Origin: Ammopiptanthus mongolicus
Lineage: Eukaryota > Streptophyta > Magnoliopsida > Fabales > Fabaceae
Assembly (NCBI GenBank): GCA_039655645.1
Contig: CM077346.1
Location: 66,425,283-66,489,282, forward strand
Length of the DNA: 64,000 nt
Direction: 5' to 3'
Shown: positions 11,413 through 23,753 of the stretch, piece by piece
Numbering within the stretch: position 1 is the first letter of the stretch
Layout of the letters: every line of letters begins with the position of its first letter
Position numbers and translations under genes: made by a program
Notes under the pieces: generated by a model
Seen by the model: the letters and a program-made list of their open reading frames with translations, nothing else
Told to the model about the DNA's origin: nothing
The model's database searches: none

Positions 11413-12020
11413 GGCTTAATTGCACTTTTGGTCCCCCAGGTATCATGATTGTGTAATTTTAGTCCCTGAGGTTCTAATTGCGCCAATTGGGCCCCCCGAA
11501 TATCATGATTGTGCAATTTTGGTCCCCCAGGTTTCAATTGCGTCAATTAGGTATCACAATTATGCAATTTTGGTGCCCTAAGTATCACAATTGTGCAATT
11601 TTTAACGTCAATAGCTTACGAAGCACATGTGAGACTGATTTGACATTTAGTGAGGCCAGCTTGACAGCTTACATGTCATTCTTATCCTGCACTTAGTAAT
11701 GTGTATTTGACCATTAAAGTGTGTAAGATGTCAATGATGCCACATAAGAATGTCCCGTAAGTTGCCAACTTGACCTCTCTAAGTGCCAAATCAGTCCCAC
11801 GTGGGTCACGTAGGCTACTGGCGTTAAACATTGCATTATCGTTATATTTAGGGGACCAAAATTGCAAAATTGTGATACCTGGAGGACCAAATTGGCGCAA
11901 TTGAAACCTGTGGGACCAAAATTGCACAATTGTAATATTTAAGGGACCCAACTGACGCAATTAGAATCTAAGGGACTACAATTGCACAGTCATAATACCT
12001 GGGGGACCAAAAGTGCAATT
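11413..12020. mobile_element. Hairpin (foldback) MITE, about 608 bp
   Basis: The two halves are inverted copies: 11418-11680 pairs with 11755-12020, leaving a short loop. Arms are built of modules such as AATTGCACTTTTGGTCCCCC. No coding capacity. The right end stops at GTGCAATT exactly where the LTR at 12021 begins, so the LTR seems to have cut the terminal repeat. Type (Mutator-like foldback) is inferred from the long inverted repeats only. Confidence 0.75.
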
Positions 12021-13685
12021 TGTAACACCCCGATTTTCATGCTTTCCAATATCAGTAAATTATATAAATGGGTTTATATTTTTATCTCAGGTTTAGAGAA
12101 TGACATTAAATAAACTAAGACCACATTCACGCTCTACGCTATCATAGGGAGTTATGGCTAAATTTTGGATCGAAAACTCAGACGGAGCCCGGTCTACGTT
12201 TTTCACTGACCGTAGTAGTTTACTATTCACAAGACCTAATTTTGACTCGTGAATGAAACAGTTAGGCTTAGAATCGAATTTCCTACATTTTTGCTAAAAT
12301 TGGTCTTTCGCACTAAAAAGCAGAATAATATAAGTTATTTGGGTGAAACCTCAAACCGGGTGACGAACGGAGCTGGATAGGGATTTACTGGGACTCGCTA
12401 ACGGATAATCTTGAAATCACATCAAGTCACATTACCTAGGAAGGCGTGCCAGCATCATGATGACGATTGAAAATATCTGGACGCGAAAAGACCAAAATGC
12501 CTCTGATCTTTTTCACATTTACCATTTTACCCTTGTGTAAAAAGACCATTTTGCCCTTAAGTGAAAAATTTTGGACATTCCTACCCTTCCCTTTACCTCT
12601 CCCACGCCCCACCTTCATCAAATACACCATTCACCATTTCTTCTCCTTCACTTCATTTTCTTCTTCACTTTCTCTCCATTTCTTTAAGAAATTTCAAGAA
12701 AAAGTTGAGGAGCTCATTCATCTTCATCATCTAGGAGGTATGGAATACTCATTTGACCTCTTAATCTCCATATTCCTCCATTGAATCTTGTGTTTTCAAG
12801 CTTTTGTTCAAGTTGAAGCTTAAACTTCAAAAATTCATAGGAAATTATAGAAAAATCCTTTTAATGTAAAACTAATTTCTATGAGCTAGTATCATCATCC
12901 TCTTTCATCATCCAAGAGCATATAACCAAAAGATTTCCCTAGCTCATGTGGGTATGAATGGCCGAAACCTACCTTAGGAAATGATGAGTTTTGCTTCAAA
13001 GTTTTTTTGTAAAAAGACTTGATTTAGTGTGATGTATGCTTAAGGATCATTGATCCAAGAGTTAGGAATTTTTAGACATCTCTAACCTATTTTTATAAGG
13101 GATGGCTGAACCCTATCTTGGTTGGTTGAAGGGGTTTTGGTTCAAATCTTTGACAAGTAATCATAGATTATGTCTTAATCATGCTTAAGGATCATTAATC
13201 CAAGAGTTAGTAAAGTTTTGACAACTCTAGCCTATTTTTCTAAAAAAGGGCCGAACCCTAGTCATATGAATTAGAGGGGTTTTGATTGGATTGTATTAAT
13301 TTCTGGTTGTGATTTGTTTTGAAGGATCAGACTGTGTTCGATCGCTCTAAAGCGTGTGCAATCGCCAGTTGCGGAGCCACAATCGGAGTTCCCCAGGGAA
13401 GCATGCGGGAAAACAATTCAGGTGGGGGAAAGAACCACAGTATCGTCGGGGGGGCAAGATTAAAATAATTTATATTGATATGTGTAGGGAGACCTAAACC
13501 CTACTAGTGGTCAAGTGGCCGTTAGGTTGATTATATGCTATGTCAAGGTTGTATGCTGTGTGTTAGTATGCTTAGTATGATATATGTGATATGTACATTG
13601 TGTCTCGTAACATGCTTAGGGTTACTTAAATATTTACCCATGAGTTGATGAATTGATATGCTTGCAAGAGTATTTAATATAATGA
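12021..13685 (+). mobile_element. 5' LTR of main chromovirus (A-II), left part
   Basis: Starts TGTAACACCCCGATTTTC. The first 450 bp align closely with the LTR at 37908, nearer than to those at 30613 or 23754, so these two are probably the LTR pair of one element. It is interrupted at 13685 by a LINE and resumes at 19642. Total LTR length without the LINE is about 3.06 kb. No open frame in it is credible. Confidence 0.8.
13041..13300 (+). repeat. Tandem duplication of about 145 bp in LTR
   Basis: Two diverged copies, starting with AAGGATCATTGATCC (near 13041) and AAGGATCATTAATCC (near 13188). The first holds the perfect dyad GGATCA-T-TGATCC. The LTR at 30613 carries the same duplication (about 31636 and 31782), so it predates both insertions. 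Confidence 0.8.
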
Positions 13686-13758
13686 TGACAGAAAACTTCG
13701 AAACTTAAGTTATTTTAGAACCCTTAATTAGTTTATTGAGGGTTTTGCATGGTGCACC

Positions 13759-15339
13759 ATGTCTACTCGTGACCCTGCCTGCCCATGGCCTTTCCTTCAA
13801 CCTCTAGCCCCTTCATTCCCTCCATCTTCTCCCTCTTCCTCCTCCACTTCTTCTCTACCTGCGCAAAGGAAATCTTTTGCTCAAGCACTCAATAATTCTT
13901 TCGACATACCTATTAGTCAATTGCCAAAGCCGAGATTGATAGGAGACTCAATTTCAATAAAGAACTCAGAAGATGAATACAAGATTAGCTTAGAAAGCAG
14001 CAAAAACAGTTTACATGGCCGCATAATCCTTCCGAAAGGCAATCAACCAATTAAGTTTCATGACTTAAGAGACAAGTTATCGAAATTATGGAAACCAATT
14101 GGACAATGGCGCATGATTCCTTTGGGTAAAGGATATTATGAATTTAACTTTGCATCTTTAGAAGATCTTCGTAGTGTTTGGACTGTTGGTTCATGGTGTT
14201 TATAACCGGGCATGCTTAGACTTTACCAATGGAGTCCAGATTTTAATCCCAATCTTCAGAAGCAAACTCATGTTCAATCTTGGGCTCGGATCTATGATCT
14301 TCCGATGGAGTATTGGAGGCCAAAAATTCTTTTTGAAATTGCAAATGGCATCGGCACTCCAATTGCTCTAGATGAATCAACAAAAAATAAAGTATTTGGT
14401 CATTATGCTAGAATCCTAGTTGACATTGACCTTTCTGGTCTAATCCCAAATGGAATTAGGGTGGAAAGAGATGATCATGCATTCTATGTTGCAATTGATT
14501 ATGAAAAACTACCCTCCTTTTGCTCTTGCTGTCTTTCGATTGGTCATTCTATTGGGGAATGCAAGAGGAAAAAGATTGGTACTGAACCTCGCAAGGAGCA
14601 ATCTTTAAATCATAAATCAAGAACTGCATATGCTCCTAAACAGCCTGCTGTCCAGAAACCAGATGTTGCAGTAATGGATAATCCTGATCAAGGAATTGAT
14701 GGTAAGGAAGATACTGGTAATGATCCAGATAATGGTGGAAAACATGATCATAATTATGTTACTGCAGATAATAATGGAATTGCAGTAGTGCAACAGAATG
14801 AAGATTGTGATGCAGAGGATAATTTGGATAATCATGTAATCCAAGAGGATTGTGTTGAGGACTCATCCTCAGAATATGCAGAATCATTACATCCTGAATC
14901 TCCTCAGGCAGATAGAGTTTTAACTGAGAATTGTCCTGGTTTTCAGACTCCTATAGCAGGTTCAACTGAGAATGGTATTGGTGTTCAGTCAATTAGTCAT
15001 GTTTCTGATTCGATGGGAGGCATGGACAACAATATGCAGGACAACTCAATCCCTCAGAGGATTAATGTTATTATCCCTTCTCAGGTAGACATTCTACCTC
15101 ATCAGGCTCAGCAGGATGTCAGGATTTTGTCTAAGTTCTGGAGTAATGGTAATGATGAAGAAGAGATTGAAGAGGAAGAGGAATGCCTTAATGTCAATGA
15201 AGTTCATACTGAGCAAGGTAATTTCAAAGTTTTTCTATCAAAGTCCCAAAAGAAGACATTGAGACAGAAACAATTAGCTCTAGCAAAAGCTGGTAAGCCA
15301 AAAGCGCGAAACAGGGCTGGTCCTGTTAATTTTGCATGA
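13759..15339 (+). pseudogene. LINE ORF1 (DUF4283 and zinc-knuckle protein)
   Basis: Nucleic-acid-binding protein of plant L1 elements, which coats the LINE RNA. Residues 1-50 are Pro/Ser-rich. A DUF4283-type domain follows (about 50-240: GRIILPKGN, YYEFNFASLEDLRSVW, WARIYDLPMEYW). Then comes a perfect CX2CX4HX4C knuckle (CSCCLSIGHSIGEC, near 14521-14562), and a long acidic, low-complexity tail. One in-frame TAA at 14203-14205 interrupts the DUF4283 domain. The same frame continues on both sides, so this is a single late mutation. The TGA stop overlaps the ATG of ORF2 by one base (TGATG at 15337-15341), which suggests translation of ORF2 by termination-reinitiation. Confidence 0.9.
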
Positions 15340-18300
15340 TGAAGTTCCTCTTCTGGAATGTTAGAGGGATTGGCAACCTAGACACTAGGTTGGTCTTGAA
15401 GAACTTTCTGGTTTCTAATAAGCCTGATCTTATTTTCATTGCTGAGCCTTAGATTAGTATTGCTCAATTCCCCCACAGGTTTTGGACAAAATTCAAACTT
15501 AAAGTCTTTGCAGTTAATGATAGGAATACTCTTCTGCCTAATCTATGGTGTATCTGTCATGAATCCTTGCATCCTACTGTTATTGCTTGCTCTAATCAAC
15601 ATGTTTCTTTCTCTTTAAAGATGGATTCTCAGGAACTATTCATCTCGGCCATCTATGCTAGTACTAACTATCAGAACAGAAGAGTGTTGTGGGCTGAACT
15701 GACAGCTTTACAACAAGCAAATGATGGCCCTTGGTGTTTTATAGGAGATTATAATGTTGTCCTTGGTGCTCATGAACAAAGGGGTGGTTGCTTACCTTTG
15801 AAGATTGCTTCTGAGGAGTTTAAACTTTGGACTGACAGTTGTCAACTCTCCCATATTCTTACCCGTGGTGCTCAATTCTCATGGTCCAATGGTAGAAGAG
15901 GGAATGCTTTAACAGAGAAAATACTAGATAGAGTGGTTTGTAATGACAAATGGTTGAACTTCTGGTCTAGTGTTGCTTGCTGCACACTCCCTAGAAGCAA
16001 ATCTGATCACTTTCCCTTGCTCTTATCAATGAAGAAGGAAGTTAAAAATTTTAGTTCGTCATTTAAGTTCATGAAGATGTGGTCTTCCAATCCAGACTGC
16101 TCTAGAATAATTGAAGAAGTCTGGAATTCTGAGGTAGCAGGCTGTCCTATGTTCATTCTCTCTCAGAAGTTAAAGCTGTTGAAAGGCAGACTTAAGAGCT
16201 GGAATAAAGATACTTTTGGAGATGTTAACATTAAAGTTCATTCTGCTATGGCTAAGGTTGAAGATATCCAACAAATTATTAGTTCCACAGGTATGACTGA
16301 CCTGCTGTTTGAGCAAGAAAAACAGGTTCAATCTGAATTGCAGTATGCTTTACATTGTCAAGAAGAATTCTGGAAAGAAAAATCCAGAATTGATTGGTTT
16401 CTTCAAGGTGATAGAAACACTGAATTCTTCCACAAGATCACCAAGATAAGGAATGTCTCAAAGCAAATCTCCTTGATTAAAAAGGAGGATCAAGTTCTGC
16501 ATGCTACAAAGGATATAGAGGATCATATATTGAGTTATTATACTGATCTGTTCTGTTCTGAGAATCAGTGTTGGGAAAATGACTTAGTTGACAGAATTCT
16601 AACTCCAATGGTTTCTAGGGAGGACAACCTAATGTTAACCAACTTGCCTTCCATTGAAGAAGTGAAAAATGCAGTGTTTTCCTTGAATGGTAGTGGTGCT
16701 CCGGGGCCTGATGGTTTTGGAGGCTTCTTCTTCCAAAATTACTGGGGAATTGTTCAGCAGGATGTTTGCAAAGCTGTCATTCAGTTTTTTGAGCAGGGTT
16801 GGTTGCTGCCCAACCTCAACTCCAACTTGGTGGTTCTAATTCCAAAACATCAAGGTGCAGATAGAGTTGAGGATTTTAGGCCTATTGCCTTGGCCAACTT
16901 CCAATTCAAAATCATCACTAAAGTTATTGCCGATAGGCTGGCTAAGGTAGCTCCAAAGATTGTCTCTGATAACCAAAAAGGTTTTATTCAAGGAAGGTAC
17001 ATTAATGACTGTCTTTGTACAGCTTCCGAATGTGTCAATTTGCTTGACAAAAGGGCCTTTGGTGGTAATATAGCTTTAAAGATTGATGTCAAAAAGGCTT
17101 TTGACACCATGGATTGGAAATTCCTATTGAAGGTTCTTTCTTCTTTTGGATTTGATGCTACATTCTGTAAATGGATTGAGACCATCCTCAACTCAGCTAA
17201 ACTTTCTATTGGTGTCAATGGCAAATCAGTTGGGTTTTTCTCTTGTAAGAGGGGTGTTAGGCAAGGTGATCCCTTGTCCCCTCTTTTGTTCTGTATTGCA
17301 GAAGATGTATTGAGCAGGGCTATTTGCAAGTTAGTTCAAGATGGAAAGCTTAAAACAATGGCTGGTCCTAGAGGCTTCAGATCTCCTAGTCATATTTTAT
17401 ATGCTGGTGATATTCTCATCTTCTGCAGAGCCTCCAATCAGAACTTATCTAATCTAATGTCTCTTTGAAGGAGTATGGGGGTATTTCTGGTCAGATGGTA
17501 AATCTCCACAAGTCCAAGTTCTATGCAGGTAACATTTCGGCTTCTAGAATGTCTAGCATTGCTAATACATTAGGTTTCTCTACTGGTAGATTTCCTTTCA
17601 CTTATTTTGGATTGCCTATGTTTAAAGGTAAGCCTAGGAAGTCCCATTTGCAACCTATTGCAGATAGGATCAAATCAAAATTAGCCACATGGAAAGGTTG
17701 TTTGTTGTCTATCATGGGGAGAGTTCAACTTGTTAAATCTGTGGTTATTGGTATGGTCATGTATAGCTTCCAGGTTTACTCTTGGCCTATAAGCTTGCTG
17801 AAATTAGTTGATAGCTGGCTGAGGAACTTCATCTGGTCTGGTAATACAGATATCAAGAAAACAGTTACAGTTGCTTGGCACAAAGTTTGCAAATCTGAAA
17901 CAGAAGGAGGTCTAGGAGTCAGATCTTTAAGAGCTATCAATAATGCTTCTATGCTGAAACTGTGTTGGGATTTCATTTCTTCCCCTGATCAGTGGGCTAA
18001 TCTCTTAAGGGCTAGAGTCTTGCGAAATAATTCAGTTGTGCAGTATTCCATCTCTTCTTCAATTTGGTCAGGAATCAAACCTCACTTGAGTTCAGTTCTT
18101 GATAATTCTTCATGGTTGATTGGAGACGGCTCTGACATCAACTTTTGGAATGATGCTTGGTTATCTAAGCCTTTGATCTCTCTGCTGTCTTTTCCAGCTC
18201 ATTTACACTCTTCCTTAAATGCAAAGGTTAAAGATTTTCTGCATAGTAACTCGTGGTTCATTCCAAGTATTATTCTTCAAAACTGTCCTGCTATAGCTGA

Positions 18301-19460
18301 AGAGCTAAGGCATATCAGCATCCCTTCCTTCCCTTGCAAAGACCATCATGTATGGTGCAGAACTGAATCGGGCTCTCTAACTTTGAAGGATGCTTTTCAA
18401 TTTCTTAATAGCAATGGGCATGCTGTTTCTTGGGCCAAATTCATCTGGAATAAATGTGTTCCTCCTTCCAAGTCTTTCCTGGTTTGGAGAATCCTGCATA
18501 ATCGCCTGCCTATTGATGAGAATCTTTGGAAAAATGGCTGTGGTCTCTTGGTGTAATTTATGTGGTTGTAATTATGAAACAACCGAGCACCTTTTCCTCC
18601 AATGTGCCTTTGCTAAGGACTTATGGTTTTGGTTGAGTAACATTGTTAGCTTGGCAATTGATACTTCTTCTCTTCTTTCTGTTTTCTCTTTCTGTGATCA
18701 GCGATGGAGCTCTCAAGTCAAGGATCTGTTGATTGCTGCCATAATTAACACAATCTGGGTAATTTGGCACTGCAGAAATAAATCTAGGTTTGATAACAGG
18801 TCTATCCCTTTGCAAGTGGCAAAAAACCTTATACTTGCTAATGTTAGTCTTGCAGGGAATCTGAGCAAAGGAACCTCCTCATCCTCCATTCAGGATTCTA
18901 TGTTATTAAAGGCTTTTATGGTCCGGTGTCATCTCAGTCGTGCACCTAAAATTATAGAGGTCATTTGGCATCCTCCTCCTTGTTATTGGGTTAAGTGTAA
19001 CACTGATGGGGCCTCTATAGGTGCTCCGGGTCCTTCTGGTTGTGGGGCAATTTTTCGTGATCATAGTGCTGCCACTCTTGGTTGCTTTGCAGCCAATCTT
19101 GGAGTCTCTTTTGCTTTTCATGCTGAGATTATGGGAGCTATCCTGGCTATTGAAATTGCTCATAAAAGAGGTTGGTCGTTATGGCTTGAATGTGACTCCA
19201 AGCTTGTCATCTCTACAATTTCTTCTCCCTCAATGGTTCCTTGGAAACTTAGGACTAGGTGGAATAATTGTATGGCCTTTACTAAGGAAATGCGTTTTGG
19301 TTACTCTCATATTTTTCGTGAGGGCAATAACTGTGCAGATAAAATTGCCAATCACGGGTTATCTATTCATGGATTCTTTTGGTGGGATCTAATCCCTAGT
19401 TTTATTAGGGAAGATTTTTATAATAATAGGGTAGGACTCCCTAATTTTCGTTTTAGGTGA
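15339..19460 (+). pseudogene. LINE ORF2 (endonuclease, reverse transcriptase, RNase H)
   Basis: Encodes target-primed reverse transcription functions. In order: an AP-type endonuclease (15339-16020: WNVRGIG at the start, GDYNVVLG, SDHFPLLLS near its end), a reverse transcriptase (16680-17600: GPDGFGGFFFQNYW, IALANFQFKIITKVIADRL, ALKIDVKKAFDTMDW, GVRQGDPLSPLLF), a zinc-binding region (CNLCGCNYETTEHLFLQC, about 18556-18610), and an RNase H-like domain (18990-19350: NTDGAS, HAEIMGAIL, LECDSK, REGNNCADK). Damage: TAG at 15450-15452, one-base shifts near 17462 and 18545, and the catalytic YADD box reads YAGD (17400-17411). The last change removes a metal-binding aspartate, so even a repaired frame would lack polymerase activity. 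Confidence 0.92.
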
Positions 19461-19965
19461 TTTCATGGGTAAGGTTTATGCCCCCCCATGCTTTTGTATC
19501 GTTTTGATTTTTTCCATTTTTAATAAATTGAGGTGTGCTGCAAATGATAGATAGTGGCTAAGGTGCCAACCTAGTTGGGATGTTAGTCTCTATTGTGATG
19601 CTTTTGCATGTCTCCTTGCATACTAGTATTTAATATAATGAATATGATTATTGAACCTGATTGTGGCTTTTGATGATATAATGTTGTGATTACTGTTGTA
19701 TGAGTAGAGATCGGCGGTAATTTCTGATAAGTTGGGAGATAAACATGTGGTGAGGATTTTGAGGATATCTATGTCGTAGTGCTTAACCTAGAAATCCTAT
19801 TGATGTTGAGATGTAGAGTTGATACCCGGTTATACCGGAGAAAGTTGGTCCTAGTCGTGTATGAGTTGTGGTTGAGACACTAAGTTGTCGATCCCAAGAT
19901 GAGTCGGCGAGGTTCATGTTGCATTGTTGTTGTTCATCATTATGTTGGCGTACGGGCGATCGATC

Positions 19966-20140
19966 TTTCCTGCGGGGAGATGGTCGTACCCATTAGTTGT
20001 GAACTGGCGAATGTCCCGACCTAGCCTGCGGGCGGGGGGATATGTCATTACCATGAGTTGCGTTGTTGACGAACGAATATTCAGACTGGCCTGCGGGGGG
20101 GGATATGTCGTACCCATTAGACGAGTTGAGCCTGCGGGTT
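19966..20140 (+). repeat. GC-rich imperfect tandem repeat
   Basis: Three diverged copies of about 60 bp, each with CCTGCGGG(C)GGGG, GATATGTCGTACC and ATTAG. It stands out from the AT-rich surroundings. Confidence 0.7.
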
Positions 20141-20816
20141 GTTGGCCGAACCTTGCATTACGGGCGGTGGCACAGAGATGAACGGACATCTTGATCTGTT
20201 AGGGATGTTGCGTCGTGATCGCGTCCATATAATCGTTAGTTGCATAAGAGTGAGAGACAGTAGCTAAGAGAGAAGGACTTGGGAGATGATAGTTTGACAT
20301 TTTTGTGCTGTTGTATGTTGCTATCTATATATCTTATTTTATAGTTGTTTCCCTATTTATGATGTATTTTTGTTTCTTATCCCTGTATTTCTCTATGTCG
20401 TATTTTATTTATTCTCGATCGCACGAGAAGATCCTGTTGAGGAATTGCCAGAGGAGATTGATGGCATACCTGTTGAACCATATGCTGGTGGGAGAGCCTC
20501 GGATCCCAGTGCGGGGAGACTTTGAGCTGCTTTGTGCAGAGGACGATCGTCTTTGGGAGATTGACTACTCCGAACGAAGAGTAGTGTATACGGGCTCGAC
20601 TACCGTATATGTTAAAGTCTTGTTGGGTAGCAGTCTTAGGTTGTTATGGCCAGTATGGGTTTGAGCGAAATGTATTTTGGGGCCAGGAGAGGAAGTTGTA
20701 TGTATTTTCTTTGTGTGCCATACTTTCAGTTTATATGTGTTGCATACTCTGAAGATTTTTAGTTGGTATCAGTTATTGTAGGCTCTACGGATATAGCCAA
20801 TACTTTTATACATATG

Positions 20817-20817
<1 letters not shown>

Positions 20818-20908
<91 letters not shown>
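20818..20908. repeat. (AT)n microsatellite
   Basis: About 45 AT units. Long YI-repeat translations over it are artefacts. Confidence 0.98.
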
Positions 20909-20915
<7 letters not shown>

Positions 20916-21040
20916 GTCATGGTATCAGTATTGGTTGTTTTAATATTTTCGCATTTTTATTTAATCACGCTACGCTGCAACGTTAAGAAGTTGAGTTCGG
21001 GTTACTAATGGAACCTCCGAGGAGGGGTTGTCTCATTTTA

Positions 21041-21052
21041 TGGTATCAGAGC
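21041..21052 (+). other. Primer-binding site, initiator tRNA-Met
   Basis: TGGTATCAGAGC, complementary to the 3' end of plant initiator tRNA-Met. It lies five bases after the LTR end and marks the start of the internal region. Confidence 0.9.
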
Positions 21053-21285
21053 AGTTTGATTCTTAATCAAGGACTGCTTAAGTTAAGTTGTGATTTCTGG
21101 CTGTGTCTATTTAACCCGCATTGGGTATTAACTATGCTTAGAAGTTGGGTAGAGTATCCCATACGCGAGTTATCTTAAGAGGTAACTGTTTCCAACATTT
21201 ATAAGGCATATGATGCATGCATATGATAATATGGTCTTGCATGTCTTACAAATGTGAGCTGATAATTTCTTCCACAGGAAATTGA

Positions 21286-22286
21286 ATGGCTCGTGGATGA
21301 GTTAGAGGACATGGCGGAAGGGTCATAGAGAGTGCCGCTGAACCTGGTAATGGTAATGAAGGAAGTTCCCACATTGGTGATGGGATAGAGTCAATTGAAA
21401 CCCTAAGGACAGTTAGGGAGTTGGCAACGGCAATGGTGCATCAAATGCAGTAGAATGCTCAACTGTTGCAGGTGACCATGTAACAACAACAGAGACAGAA
21501 TCAGCGAGGTGGAGTGGAGACGGAAGGCGCTGGATTAAATTCTTTTCTGAAAGGAAAGCCGCCGCAGTTTAATGGTGACTTCAATCCGGAGGGAGCTAAA
21601 CTCTGGATACAGGAGCTTGAGAAAATATTCGCGGAAATGCACTATAGTGAGGATAGGAAGGAGACCTGCACATCCTTCATGCTGATGGGAGGTTATGAAC
21701 TATGGTGGAAATATAAGCAGAGAATGCTTGAAGCAGAAGAAAGAGTGATTAACTGGGGAATGTTTCGGGAATGCTTTCTGTAGAAGTATTTCCTTAGAAT
21801 GATGAGAAGAGAAAAAGAGAAAGAGTTCATGGGTCTGAAACAACGAACCATGTCTGTTGGTGAGTACGCTGTAAGGTTCGAAGCTCTACTCAAATTTTCT
21901 GAGTTTTACTAGAGGTTTCCCGATGAAGAGTGGGTGTGCAGGCGTTTTGAAGATGGCCTGAAGTACGACCTACAGAGGGTGATTGTACCACTGAATATTA
22001 CCCGATTACCCGAGATGTTAGAGAGATGTTCAGTCATTGAGAACATTGACAAGAAGAAAGAGGTGCAACAAGGAAGAACTGGAGGACCTACTCGGAGATT
22101 TGACCTAAGAGGTCGAGGAGGAAAAGGAAGGTTTTAGACGGGATGGAAGCCTTATGACCGTCAGGTAACTAGACCAGCTGAACAACAACAAAAAGTGGAT
22201 GCTTCCGATGTGGAGGATCGCATCTGATTAGAGATTGTCCGGTGAGGGAGACTCGCCAATGCTTTCGGTGTGATCATCTTGTGATC
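21286..22286 (+). pseudogene. Chromovirus gag
   Basis: Tekay-type gag, the nucleocapsid precursor. The frame from ATG 21286 includes LKGKPPQFNGDFNPEGAKLW and WIQELEKIF (capsid start), SVGEYAVRFEALLKFSEFY and DEEWVCRRFEDGLK. It ends in two zinc-knuckle-like motifs (CFRCGGSHLIRDC near 22205, CFRCDHL near 22262), reached after a frameshift past 22137. Six in-frame stops: TGA 21298, TAG 21451, TAA 21481, TAG 21781, TAG 21910, TAG 22135. All are explained by C-to-T changes in CGA, CAG or CAA. It is cut at about 22286, where unrelated integrase sequence begins. The continuation of the same gene is probably at 27500. Confidence 0.85.
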
Positions 22287-23705
22287 TGATGGACCAGATT
22301 CGGGAGAAACAAGTATACGACCAGTATCTGGAGAAAGAGCGGAGGAATCTAAAGAAAGGGATGACATCTGAATACAAGGAAGGAGCAGATGGAATCCTAA
22401 GACGAAGAGAACGGGTTTGTATGGCAAATAACCCAGAGATAAGAAGGTTAATTCTGGACGAAGCTCATAGGAGCAAGTTGAGTATGCATCCAGGGTCAAC
22501 CAAGATGTACCAAAACCTGAAGCAATTGTTTTGGTGGCAAGGCATGAATAGAAATGTAGCTGATTATGTGTCATCTTGCTTAGTGTGTCAGAAAGCAAAG
22601 GTTGAACATCAGAGGCCAGCGGGAATGTTACTTCCGTTGGATATCCCAGAGTGGAAATGGGACTGCATAGTGATGGATTTCGTAACGTGTTTGCCAAGGA
22701 CACCTAAAGGACACGATTCCATTTGGGTTATAATTGATCGGCTTACGAAATCAGCTCATTTTCTACCGATTAATCTCAAGTATTCTATGGAAAAGCTTAC
22801 TCAGATTTATATCAGTGAGATTGTGAGACTGCATGGAGTACCTTCAAGTATCATATCGGATAGAGACCCGCGTTTTACTTCGCGATTTTGGTAAAGTTTG
22901 CATGAAGCTTTAGGGACAAAGTTACGATTAAGTTCGGCTTACCATCCTCAAACTGATGGACAATCGGAAAGGATGATTCAGTCTTTAGAGGACTTGTTGA
23001 GGGCGTGTGTGTTGGAACATGCCGGAAGTTGGGAGAATTTCCTACCGTTGATAGAGTTCACCTACAACAACAGTTATCATTCGAGTATAGGGATGGCACC
23101 CTACGAAGCTTTATACAGAGGACGTTGCAGAACACCTTTGTGTTGGTACCGATGGAGAAAGTGCTTTATTAGGACCTGAACTAGTGCAACAAACAACCGA
23201 GAAGGTGAAACTGATTCAAGAAAAGATGAGGACCACTCAGAGCCGACAGAAGAGTTATGCGGATAAAAGACGTAGGCCACTTGAGTTCGAGGAAGGGGAT
23301 CATGTGTTTTTGAGAGTCACTCCGATGACTGGGGTGGGCAGGGTCCTGAAGTCCAGAAGACTCACTTCAAAATTCATTAGACATTATCAAATTCTTCGTC
23401 GGATGGGTCCAGTAGCTTACCAAATAGCTTTACCGCCTTTTCTATCCATCCTTCATAATGTTTTTCATGTTTCGCAATTGCCAAAGTATATTCCTGATCC
23501 CAGTCATGTCATAGAGTCTGATTCAGTATAGCTAAAGGATAACCTAACCTATGAAACATTACCGGTTAAGATCGAGGACAGAAGGATAAAGAAACTGCGA
23601 GGGAAGGAGATAGTTTTGGTCAAAGTTATCTGGAACGAGACTACAGGTGATGCTACCTGGGAAAGAGAGGAGGATATGCAACAACAGTATCCGAGTTTGT
23701 TTTAA
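22287..23705 (+). pseudogene. Chromovirus integrase, second element (5'-truncated)
   Basis: Starts abruptly in the region before the integrase zinc finger. It holds the HHCC finger (LDEAHRSKLSMHPGSTK to CLVCQKAK, about 22450-22600), the DDE core (MDFVTCLPRTPKGHDSIWVIIDRLTKSAHF; SDRDPRFTSRFW; YHPQTDGQSER) and the C-terminal GPY-type segment (GPVAYQIALP, HNVFHVSQLPKY). A chromodomain-like tail (TTGDATWEREEDMQ) ends in TAA at 23703-23705. Integrases insert the cDNA, and the chromodomain directs them to heterochromatin. Stops at 22892 and 23529 and a frameshift near 23165 break it. Gag, protease and reverse transcriptase of this element are missing. Confidence 0.88.
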
Positions 23706-23718
23706 GAGGTAGGTATAA

Positions 23719-23753
23719 TTTCGAGGACGAAATTCTTTTAAGAGGGGTAGGAA
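23719..23753 (+). other. Pre-LTR conserved box and polypurine tract
   Basis: TTTCGAGGACGAAATTC followed by AAGAGGGGTAGGAA directly before the LTR. The first is a conserved box just before the 3' LTR of many plant chromoviruses, and the second is the plus-strand primer. The same pair is at 37871-37907, and on the minus strand at 40760-40785. Confidence 0.85.

Larger units (their letters stand above)
13686..19624 (+). mobile_element. Full-length L1-type LINE
   Basis: A 5.94-kb non-LTR retrotransposon with two ORFs, bounded by a perfect 17-bp duplication (AGTATTTAATATAATGA at 13669-13685 and 19625-19641). The 5' leader is about 73 bp and the 3' untranslated tail about 165 bp. It sits inside the chromovirus LTR, which continues without loss at 19642. 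Both ORFs are broken, so it cannot move by itself. Confidence 0.95.
19642..21035 (+). mobile_element. 5' LTR of main chromovirus (A-II), right part
   Basis: Continues the LTR after the LINE and ends at 21035 in GGTTGTCTCA, five bases before a tRNA-Met primer-binding site. The end resembles that of the LTR at 37481 (GGTCGTCTCA). It holds a GC-rich repeat, an AT microsatellite and no credible coding region. A frame at 20305-20664 has no recognisable domain. Confidence 0.85.

Noticed and set aside
20763..21008. Small protein with a Tyr-Ile repeat
   Set aside because: It is the translation of an AT microsatellite. The same holds for frames over 38611-39315 and 49828-50104.
22161..22703. 180-codon minus-strand frame
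   Set aside because: Antisense shadow of the integrase fragment, whose plus-strand motifs are clear.
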